From NCBI GenBank assembly GCA_963835165.1, contig CAWIGD010000016.1, positions 1 through 64,000 on the forward strand: 64,000 nucleotides of DNA. Reading direction: 5' to 3'. The translations under genes were made by a program, and so were the position numbers. Source of the stretch: VAZQ01 sp963835165. GTDB taxonomy: Bacteria > Pseudomonadota > Alphaproteobacteria > Rhizobiales > Xanthobacteraceae. Below, piece after piece: positions 7,853-22,907 of this stretch; within the stretch, counting starts at the first letter, position 1, and each line of letters begins with the position of its first letter. The notes beneath the pieces were generated by a model. That model did no database searches, was not told where the DNA came from, and was given only the letters and a program-made list of their open reading frames with translations.

Positions 7853-8554
7853 ATGGCTCAGAGCACAAAACGTACCGTTGCCGTCCGCGAGGGCGTCGAT
7901 CGCACCAAGCTCTATCCGCTCGAAGAGGCGGTGAAGATGGTCAAGGAGCGCGCGAAGGCCAAGTTCGACGAGACCATCGAGGTCGCGATGAATCTCGGCG
8001 TCGACCCGCGCCACGCCGACCAGATGGTGCGCGGCATCGTCAACCTGCCGAACGGCTCCGGCCGCTCCGTGCGCGTCGCCGTGTTCGCGCGCGGCGCCAA
8101 GGCCGACGAGGCGAAAGCCGCCGGTGCCGACGTGGTCGGCGCGGAGGATCTGGTCGAGAAGGTGCAGGGCGGCAATATCGATTTCGACCGCTGCATCGCC
8201 ACCCCCGACCTCATGCCGCTGGTCGGCCGGCTGGGCAAGGTTCTGGGTCCGCGCGGCATGATGCCGAACCCCAAGGTCGGCACCGTGACCATGGACGTCA
8301 GCGGCGCGGTGAAGGGCGCCAAGGGCGGTTCGGTCGAATTCAGGGTGGAGAAGGCCGGCATCGTGCAGGCCGGCATCGGCAAGGCCTCGTTCGATGCCGA
8401 CAAGCTGGTGCAGAACATCAAGGCCTTCGCCGACGCCGTGCAGAAGGCGAAGCCGGCGGGCGCCAAGGGCACGTTCATCAACCGGGTCGCGATCTCTTCG
8501 ACCATGGGCCCGGGGGTGAAGGTCGAGCCGGCGTCCCTGTTCGCGCAACAATAG
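7853..8554 (+). CDS. rplA: 50S ribosomal protein L1
   Basis: A 233-residue L1-stalk protein that also commonly represses its own operon. The start at ATG 7853 (MAQSTKRT) gives the usual length. Signature segments include DPRHADQMVRG, GRLGKVLGPRGMMPNPK and the C-terminal GAKGTFINRVAISSTMGPGV. In most bacteria rplJ follows directly; here a 4.5-kb block with reverse-strand genes comes between, so this gene ends its transcription unit. Confidence 0.97.
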   Translation: MAQSTKRTVAVREGVDRTKLYPLEEAVKMVKERAKAKFDETIEVAMNLGVDPRHADQMVRGIVNLPNGSGRSVRVAVFARGAKADEAKAAGADVVGAEDLVEKVQGGNIDFDRCIATPDLMPLVGRLGKVLGPRGMMPNPKVGTVTMDVSGAVKGAKGGSVEFRVEKAGIVQAGIGKASFDADKLVQNIKAFADAVQKAKPAGAKGTFINRVAISSTMGPGVKVEPASLFAQQ

Positions 8555-8659
8555 GTGTGCGCGGGGAAACCTAGCCGGCCGCCTGGCAGCATTCTCGCCA
8601 CCTGGGGGGCGGGAAGGAATGCTTCATCCTGTGGGGCTCACGCGATGGAGGTCACCGTC

Positions 8660-8950
8660 ATGCCGTCTGCAATGAAACCGCTCTCGTGCGCGGCACTGCT
8701 GCTTGCGCTCGCAACTTCCGATGCCCGTGCCGAGCAAAGGGACGCGCAACCGAAGGACTGCTTCACGGTCACCATGAGCAACGCCAAGAATGGCGGAAAT
8801 CTCGGCTCGATCCTGCTCGACAGATGTACCGGAAATTCGTGGGTGCTTGCCCGCACCCGGCTTGGCGACGGCAGGGAGACGACCAGGTGGTTCCCCCTTA
8901 CGGTCGAGAAGGCCGAAGTGATCATGGGGGGAGGGCCGGGCGCTCAATGA
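8660..8950 (+). CDS. Small exported protein of unknown function
   Basis: The start at ATG 8660 is chosen because GGAGG at 8647-8651 lies 8 bases upstream and because it opens a clean signal peptide (MPSAMKPLSCAALLLALATS, then DARAE). The 96-residue precursor yields a mature protein of about 70 residues. It has two Cys (DCFTVTM and DRCTGNSWVLAR) and a beta-strand pattern around a conserved-looking Trp, like small periplasmic beta proteins. It lies 105 bp behind rplA. No family is recognised. Confidence 0.6.
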   Translation: MPSAMKPLSCAALLLALATSDARAEQRDAQPKDCFTVTMSNAKNGGNLGSILLDRCTGNSWVLARTRLGDGRETTRWFPLTVEKAEVIMGGGPGAQ

Positions 8951-9064
8951 GGCCGGGTTCGCCGAAGCCATTCTCTTCCGCGCGCCGAGCCGACAGCCAC
9001 TTTAAGTCAGATGGCATCGACTCGTTGTAAGCTTTTGTTTTAGCGAAGGATCGCGCCGGAGGAA

Positions 9065-10501
9065 TTATCCCGCGTAGATCCAAAAGTCGCCGATGACGGC
9101 GGCCCCGCTCGACGGCAAAGGTCCGGGCACTTGCACCGTGGCGAAGGGATGCGGCTGCTTTCCGTAGCGGTCCGACCAGGCGGCCGCGACGCCGGCAAAA
9201 TCCCGGATGTCGGTGAGGAAGTACTGCGCGCGCACGACGTTACCCATCGGCACGCCCACGGCCTTGCAGACGGCTTCGGCGTAGGAGTGGATCAGGGCGC
9301 CCTGGGCCTGGCCCGCGAGCCCGATCGCATCGAATGCGGCGGCGTCGTCCGCCGCGGGAACGCGGCCGTCGCGGCTCAGCGCCATCAGCCCGGACGGGAA
9401 CACCAGTTCGCCGGCGCGCACGCATGGTCCATAGCTCGCGAGCGCGGGGATATCGACCTCGACGACCTGCTTTCGACGCGCGGCGCCGTTCTTGAGCGCG
9501 ATCAGATTGATCTCGAGCATGCTCTCGATGCTGGAATAGTCCTTCGCCGGCACCAGCGTCACCGCGCATGGAATGTCGCGGAAATACTGTGACCATACGT
9601 CCATGAAATCGGGGAAGTTGTTGACGCCGCGGATATAGACCTGCGCCTTGAGGCTTTGCTCGAGCGCCGATCCGGCGGCCTTGAGCGAAGGCTCGAGCCG
9701 CTCCTTGATCACGTAGTGCACCTGCCGGCGGAAGGCGTTCTGGCCGCCCCAGTTGCGCGTCGGCGGAACGGCCACGCCGGGCCCGAGATCGCCGTTCTCC
9801 CGCAGGGCCTGATTGCCCGCCACAAAGACGAAGTCGTTGACCACGACCGCCGGATTGTAACCGGATGCGGAAATCGCCTGGCCGGGAAGGGTGATTTTCT
9901 CGATCGTCCAGTCCTGCGCGGGGACAATCGCGAGCATCGAGGTGTGGATGTTGGTACGGGCGGTGAAACAACGCTCCATGATGATCGATGTGCTCGGCGG
10001 AATGTAGCTGCCGAATTCGGCAAACCGCGCGAGGTGATAGGCATGCACCGCCTGACCCGTCGTGTAGAACTGGTCGACCCGCACCGCGTTGGGCAGGTCG
10101 GAGCCGAATTCCTTAAGAATCGCCCGCATGCGCCGCAGGATATATTCCGCCTCGCGCCGCAGCGGCGGTCGGCCGCTCAGGCGATGTCCGGGCGGGCCTT
10201 CCACCTCGGGAGCAAGCCCGCGCTCGAAATCATAGGCCTCGTGCCCGTTGAGAAAGATCCACGGGCCCGCCTTGACGGCGTACGCGAAGCTGTCGGCGCT
10301 TCCCGCCAGCCGCCCGACCGATTTCACCGTCGGCGCCGATGCCGTTGCGGCCGCAGTCCCGCCCGCCTGTGCCAGTTGGACCATGGAATGGGATTCCCAA
10401 CTCTGCGCGGCGAACGCGGGCGCCAGGGCCGCTCCCGCCAATGTAGCGCCGTTCAACAGGAAACCGCGCCGATTGCTGATTCCGACTTTATCCGTGCGCA
10501 T
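9065..10501 (-). CDS. Tat-exported protein with three Rid/YjgF-like domains
   Basis: The start at 10501 has GGAGGAG just upstream and gives 478 residues. The twin-arginine signal RRGFLL (11-16) and a hydrophobic stretch ending in APAFA indicate export in folded form. Three YjgF/RutC-like domains follow at about 65-195, 205-337 and 350-476, each with the strand pattern of the family (WIFLNGHEAY; FVFVAGNQAL; LVFPSGLMAL). Canonical RidA has a catalytic Arg in the motif P-A-R-S; here the three sites read PPST, PCAV and PFAT, so imine deaminase activity is unlikely. It lies 29 bp behind the MetE-like gene in a probable operon. Confidence 0.75.
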   Translation of the reverse strand: MRTDKVGISNRRGFLLNGATLAGAALAPAFAAQSWESHSMVQLAQAGGTAAATASAPTVKSVGRLAGSADSFAYAVKAGPWIFLNGHEAYDFERGLAPEVEGPPGHRLSGRPPLRREAEYILRRMRAILKEFGSDLPNAVRVDQFYTTGQAVHAYHLARFAEFGSYIPPSTSIIMERCFTARTNIHTSMLAIVPAQDWTIEKITLPGQAISASGYNPAVVVNDFVFVAGNQALRENGDLGPGVAVPPTRNWGGQNAFRRQVHYVIKERLEPSLKAAGSALEQSLKAQVYIRGVNNFPDFMDVWSQYFRDIPCAVTLVPAKDYSSIESMLEINLIALKNGAARRKQVVEVDIPALASYGPCVRAGELVFPSGLMALSRDGRVPAADDAAAFDAIGLAGQAQGALIHSYAEAVCKAVGVPMGNVVRAQYFLTDIRDFAGVAAAWSDRYGKQPHPFATVQVPGPLPSSGAAVIGDFWIYAG

Positions 10502-10530
10502 GGGGCTCCTCCGCGCGAACTCCGCTGGCC

Positions 10531-11724
10531 TCACGCCGCCGAGCGGCGTCCCCAGAGCTCCCGGGTTGCAATTTTTGCGCCTTCGGCGAGCGACTTCAGC
10601 TTTGCCCACATGATGCTGGGATGCACGCGCTGCGCAAACGGCGACTGGGCGAAGCCGCAGTCGGTGCCGCCCATGACATTCTCTTTTCCGACGATCTCGG
10701 CGAGCCTGACAATGCGCTGCGCCACCAGTTCCGGATGCTCGACGATGTTGGTGGCATGGCTGATGACGCCGGGGATCAGCACTTTGCCGGGCGGGAGCTT
10801 GACCGATCGCCAGACCACCCATTCGTGCTCGTGGCGGGGATTGGCGGCCTCGAACTGATAGGCGCCCACGTTCACCTGCAGCATGAGATCGACGATGTCC
10901 TTCATCGGCACGTCGAAGGCATGGGGGCCGTTCCAACTGCCCCAGCAGATGTGATAGCGCGAGCGCTCCTGCGGGATGCCCTTGAGCGCGTGGTTGAGGG
11001 CGTCGACGCGCATCTGCGCCCACGCGCGATACTGCGCGTGGGTCATGGGCGGCACCATCTTTTCGTGCATGTAGGGCAGGAAGGCGTCGTCGATCTGCAC
11101 ATAAAGGCCGGCATCGACGATGGCCTTGTATTCCTGGTGCAGGCAGTCGGCGAGCGCCCACAACAGGCTCTTCTCGTCGGCGTAATATTCGTTCTTGGCG
11201 TTCGGCAGCGCGCTTGCCGGCGCAACGACCGGAAGGAAGGCGCCCGCGACCTTGGCTTTGGCGGCGGCGGCCTGGAGGTTGGCGATGTCGCGTTTGACCT
11301 GGACATCGGAGTAGGTCAGCGGGGCGTCGACCACAAAGCGCGCGCCGAGCCGCTTCCCGAGGCCCGAAACCCGATCGTATTCGGCGTAGAATTCCGGGAA
11401 CGCGACGCGGTCCTGACCGCCCCCGACGGACGCCATCGGATCCTTGGCCTCCTCCGCCGTCAGCGACCGGGTGGTGACGCCGGTGAGACGGTCATGGACG
11501 TAAAAGGCCCAGTTGCGGCCCTTGCTGTACTCGCCGTCGCTGACGATATCGATGCCGGCGTCGGCCTGGTGCTGGACGACCTCCTCGATCGATTGCCTGA
11601 GGCAGGCTTCGTAGGCGGCCTGGTCGTAGGGCTGGCGATCCTCGATCTGGCGCAAAAACTCGATCAGTTTGGGTGGCCGAACCAGGCTGCCGACATGGGT
11701 CGTGAAGATGCGGTTGCTGGCCAT
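10531..11724 (-). CDS. MetE-like cobalamin-independent methyltransferase domain protein
   Basis: A 397-residue protein of the UROD/MetE-like superfamily, equivalent to the catalytic half of MetE. The N-terminus THVGSLVRP and SDGEYSKG are typical. The zinc site is visible as H258-I-C260 (HICWGSWNG) and Cys356 (GGTDCGF), with a possible Glu near 292. It lacks the MetE N-terminal half, as do archaeal methionine synthases and epoxyalkane:CoM transferases. The likely role is methyl or alkyl transfer to a thiol. It is cotranscribed with the downstream exported Rid-like gene and may share a pathway with it. Confidence 0.8.
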   Translation of the reverse strand: MASNRIFTTHVGSLVRPPKLIEFLRQIEDRQPYDQAAYEACLRQSIEEVVQHQADAGIDIVSDGEYSKGRNWAFYVHDRLTGVTTRSLTAEEAKDPMASVGGGQDRVAFPEFYAEYDRVSGLGKRLGARFVVDAPLTYSDVQVKRDIANLQAAAAKAKVAGAFLPVVAPASALPNAKNEYYADEKSLLWALADCLHQEYKAIVDAGLYVQIDDAFLPYMHEKMVPPMTHAQYRAWAQMRVDALNHALKGIPQERSRYHICWGSWNGPHAFDVPMKDIVDLMLQVNVGAYQFEAANPRHEHEWVVWRSVKLPPGKVLIPGVISHATNIVEHPELVAQRIVRLAEIVGKENVMGGTDCGFAQSPFAQRVHPSIMWAKLKSLAEGAKIATRELWGRRSAA

Positions 11725-11962
11725 TTCTCTCCCCTAAATTTTCTCTTCGTTGCCCGGGCGCTTCCATATCACCTCCGGACCGTCCCCGCAGCCATCGCAG
11801 CCGCCGTGGAACGGAACGATATCCGCAGTGAGCGAGCGTCGCGTTCGCCGAGGCCGCACGAGGACTGATCAGTTCGCACGCCGATGCTCGCGCGGCCGCG
11901 CGCGCAACGGCACCCCGTCTGTACCGGCGGGAGCCGCGGGCTCCTGCGGGTGGCGAGCCCCG

Positions 11963-12493
11963 CTAATTCAGCGCCGCGTCGATCTTGTCGTAGTGCTTTT
12001 TCACCAGCTCGATATTGCTTGGGAATTGAATCGGCTGGGCCGACTTCAACGCTTCGTTCAGCTCCTCCAGCATCTGTTTCTTTTCCTCCGCAGGAAGTGC
12101 CTTGTTGGCGGTGACCTCCTGGATCTCCTCCTTGATCGCAATGGCGGGCTCGGTGAACACCTTGGTCTTGGAGTCGATGCCGGTCATCACCATGGTGATG
12201 TTGGCGGTGACCTCGTCGTAGTCATTGAAATCCTTAAAGCCGTGCTTCTTGGCGGCCGCCTCGAGCTCGGCCTTGATCTGCGGGGGCAACTGGTCCGCCG
12301 ACGGCCCCTGTATTTTTTCCAGGATCGGCGCCATGTCTTTCTGCGCAGCGATAAAGCCCAGGACCTGCTTTTCGGTGAGCTGAATCTGCTTCGCCACCGG
12401 CTCGCCTGCAGGCTGCGCGGTGGCTGCCGTGGAGAGGTGGACGAAGGCGACCGTCATAACGGCTGCGGTCAGGACACGAAGTAGTCGTTGCAT
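11963..12493 (-). CDS. Exported helical protein of unknown function
   Basis: A 176-residue precursor starting at ATG 12493, with AGGAGAGG upstream on the reverse strand. The signal peptide (MQRLLRVLTAAVMTVAFV, cleaved near ATAQ) is clear. The mature part is charged and helical (KQIQLTEKQVLGFIAAQKDM; KALPAEEKKQMLEELNEALK), without Cys. From memory it resembles short periplasmic proteins common in Bradyrhizobium relatives, but I assign no function. It is transcribed away from the rplJ promoter region. Confidence 0.65.
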   Translation of the reverse strand: MQRLLRVLTAAVMTVAFVHLSTAATAQPAGEPVAKQIQLTEKQVLGFIAAQKDMAPILEKIQGPSADQLPPQIKAELEAAAKKHGFKDFNDYDEVTANITMVMTGIDSKTKVFTEPAIAIKEEIQEVTANKALPAEEKKQMLEELNEALKSAQPIQFPSNIELVKKHYDKIDAALN

Positions 12494-13072
12494 CTCGTTA
12501 GCCTCTCCTGCTGTCTGAGTTTTCACGGGGCGGGAACGGCCCGCCACCGTTGGCCGGTGACAAGAGTAGGAGCGACACCAGCGTAAAAAATCTAGGAAAT
12601 TGTTGGAATTCTGCCTTGGCAAAACCGGCCGAACGCTCTAAATAGGGCGAAGGGCGTGCCGGCCCAGTGTGTCGGCGCGCCTTTGCGCGCTTCATGGAAA
12701 ACATGGTGGTTAGGACCTTCTTCCTTTTGGACAATCCTGCGGGATCTCTCTGAAAGGAACCGGGGCTTATCGCATATTTCTTTGGGCGCCAAGGACTTCC
12801 GGGGATTTCTGGAAGTCCATCCTGTCCGAGACTGCAGGTGCCGGATCCCGGCTTAATGCGAAACGCCTGCACAGATGGGGAAGACCGTTTTGGGGCCAAA
12901 AGCCCCGCGACCGGTTCGAACCTCGGGAACCCGGTGCGGCTGAACCCGCGCCTGGGGGCAGGATGTCTGGAGCGCCGTCCTGCTCGGGTTCGTGTAACGC
13001 CAGGGACGGACGGCAGTTGCAACCGGCGAGCCCCGCGTGTGACGAGGGGCCGCCAACCGGAAAGAGCTTGCA
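12494..13072 (+). other. rplJ leader region, 579 bp without a gene
   Basis: No convincing gene is seen on either strand; the open frames here are Arg/Pro/Ser-rich and look like chance GC-rich frames. The stretch holds the promoter at 12616-12644 and then a leader of about 420 bases. That leader is where the L10-L12 complex normally controls translation of rplJL. A specific L10-binding kink-turn was not identified by eye. Confidence 0.6.
12616..12644 (+). promoter_or_regulatory. Sigma-70 type promoter for rplJL-rpoBC
   Basis: TTGGCA at 12616-12621 and TAAATA at 12639-12644 are separated by exactly 17 bp, followed by a GC-rich discriminator typical of growth-rate-controlled promoters. It points toward rplJ, about 420 bp downstream. 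It would be needed because reverse-strand genes separate rplJ from the upstream rplKA promoter. Confidence 0.65.
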
Positions 13073-13591
13073 GTGGACCGAGCGGCTAAGAAGGAGCTGG
13101 TCACGACGCTCAACGGTGTCTTCAAGGACACCAACGTCGTGGTCATCGCTCACTATTCGGGCCTGAACGTCAGCCAGATGCAGATGCTGCGCAAGCAGAT
13201 GAAGCAAGCCGGCGCGGCGGTAAGGGTCGCGAAGAACCGTCTCGCAAAGATCGCTCTCGAAGGCACGGATGCAGCCGTGGTCGTCCCCCTGCTCAAGGGG
13301 CCGACCCTGATCGCCTATTCGGGCGATCCGGTGGCTGCACCGAAGGTCGCCGCCGACTTCGCCAAGGCCCACGAGAAATTCGTGATCCTGGGTGGAGCGA
13401 TGGGCAAGACCGCGCTCGATGCCAACGGCGTCAAGGCGCTCGCTTCGTTGCCGTCGCTCGATGAGCTGCGCGCCAAGATCGTCGGCCTTATCCAGGCGCC
13501 GGCGACCAAGATCGCTCAACTCGTCAATGCGCCGGCGGCCAAGGTCGCCCGTGTGGTCCAGGCCTATGCCGCCAAGAGCGGGCCCGCGTGA
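13073..13591 (+). CDS. rplJ: 50S ribosomal protein L10
   Basis: A 172-residue stalk base protein that anchors L7/L12 dimers to the ribosome. It starts with GTG at 13073, with a purine-rich site (GGAAAGAG) just upstream. The N-terminal rRNA-binding domain contains VVVIAHYSGLNVSQM and RVAKNRLAKIAL. The C-terminal helix (KIAQLVNAPAAKVARVVQAY) carries the L7/L12 docking segments. Length is normal; rplL follows after 45 bp. Confidence 0.97.
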   Translation: MDRAAKKELVTTLNGVFKDTNVVVIAHYSGLNVSQMQMLRKQMKQAGAAVRVAKNRLAKIALEGTDAAVVVPLLKGPTLIAYSGDPVAAPKVAADFAKAHEKFVILGGAMGKTALDANGVKALASLPSLDELRAKIVGLIQAPATKIAQLVNAPAAKVARVVQAYAAKSGPA

Positions 13592-13636
13592 CACGCTTCG
13601 CAAACTCGACTGGTTCGAACCCAACAAGGATGTTCA

Positions 13637-14008
13637 ATGGCTGATCTGCAGAAACTCGTCGACGACCTCTCGACCCTTACGGTTCTCGAGGCTGCCGACC
13701 TTGCGAAGATGCTGGAAGAGAAGTGGGGAGTGTCCGCCGCGGCCGCCGTCGCCGTCGCTGCCGCTCCCGGTGCTGCCGCCGCAGCGGTAGAGGAAAAGAC
13801 CGAGTTCACCGTTGTCCTCACCGCGATCGGCGACAAGAAGATCGAGGTGATCAAGGAAGTACGCGCGCTGACCGGCCTGGGCCTCAAGGAGGCCAAGGAC
13901 CTGGTCGAGGGTGCCCCCAAGCCGGTCAAGGAAGGCGTGAGCAAGGACGAGGCCGAAAAGGTCAAGGTCCAGCTCGAAAAGGCCGGCGCGAAGGTGGAAC
14001 TCAAGTAA
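13637..14008 (+). CDS. rplL: 50S ribosomal protein L7/L12
   Basis: A 123-residue stalk protein that recruits translation GTPases. It has the N-terminal dimerisation domain, an Ala-rich hinge (AAAAVAVAAAPGAAAA) and the conserved C-terminal domain (IEVIKEVRALTGLGLKEAKD; KDEAEKVKVQLEKAGAKVE). Length is normal. An attenuator-like hairpin follows before rpoB. Confidence 0.98.
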   Translation: MADLQKLVDDLSTLTVLEAADLAKMLEEKWGVSAAAAVAVAAAPGAAAAAVEEKTEFTVVLTAIGDKKIEVIKEVRALTGLGLKEAKDLVEGAPKPVKEGVSKDEAEKVKVQLEKAGAKVELK

Positions 14009-14025
14009 GTGTGAAGAGAAGCTGG

Positions 14026-14057
14026 ATGATTCCGGGGTGAGCATTCCCCGGAATCAT
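14026..14057 (+). terminator. rplL-rpoB attenuator hairpin
   Basis: A perfect 12-bp stem, ATGATTCCGGGG (14026-14037) with CCCCGGAATCAT (14046-14057), closes an 8-base loop. The following bases contain only scattered T residues, so read-through is expected. Partial termination or RNase III-type processing between rplL and rpoB is the established way of lowering rpoBC expression relative to ribosomal genes. Confidence 0.7.
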
Positions 14058-14231
14058 TCATATCTCTGCCCGACAGCGGTAAGTGGCATGGCGGCAGAGG
14101 CGTGGTGGTTCGGCACCCGGCCGAATCGCATTAAGTGAAGGGTTTCGACGGCTGTCCTGATGGTCGCGATGGATTGCGGCCTTCCGGAGAGTCGTCCCGG
14201 GCCCGACGGTTCGACAAAGCGAGAGCATGAG

Positions 14232-18359
<4,128 letters not shown>

Positions 18360-18360
18360 C

Positions 18361-18470
18361 GACAACGGACAACGGAGGACGAAAGACAGATTTCAGCGAG
18401 CGACAGAAGAGAGTGCCGATCCTTCTGTCGCCCATCGTCTGTCGTTCGTCGCGGACAACTGAATACTCCA
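18361..18470. repeat. GGACAGACG-type imperfect palindrome between rpoB and rpoC
   Basis: The left arm (GGACAACGGAGGACGAAAGACAGA in part) and right arm (CTTCTGTCG and CGTCTGTCGTTCGTC) form a long imperfect inverted repeat. It fills nearly all the rpoB-rpoC spacer and stops before the rpoC ribosome-binding site. It is related in sequence and placement to the elements behind tuf1, tuf2 and rpoA. Confidence 0.55.
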
Positions 18471-18483
18471 CACGGAGAAGACT

Positions 18484-22689
<4,206 letters not shown>

Positions 22690-22716
22690 TCCGCCGACAA
22701 TCGAATCGAGACGTCA

Positions 22717-22744
22717 GGGGCTGCCTTCGGGCAGCCCCTTTTCT
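22717..22744 (+). terminator. Intrinsic terminator of rpoBC
   Basis: GGGGCTGC (22717-22724) pairs with GCAGCCCC (22731-22738) around the loop CTTCGG, followed directly by TTTTCT. It lies 28 bp behind the rpoC stop. A classical Rho-independent terminator. Confidence 0.92.
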
Positions 22745-22907
22745 ATCCCGGGGCTCCGAATTAGGTCGGTGCGGTGTCGAAGCACCGGCGTCCCCTGACT
22801 ATATTTACCCGGGGAGGGAACTCGGCACCCCAAAAAGCCATTTTGTAACGGTCGTTTAGGGGGGGAGGCTGGGTCTCGCCTTTGGTTCGAGCCCTTCGCA
22901 TGGTCCG

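Noticed and set aside
10502..11161. N-terminal extension of the triple-Rid protein to 11161
   Set aside because: The extra part overlaps the MetE-like gene in another frame. The ATG at 10501 has a strong ribosome-binding site and opens a twin-arginine signal peptide.
12498..13022. A 174-residue reverse-strand frame in the rplJ leader
   Set aside because: Arg/Ser/Pro-rich with no motif, opposite to a region that is better explained as the rplJL promoter and leader.
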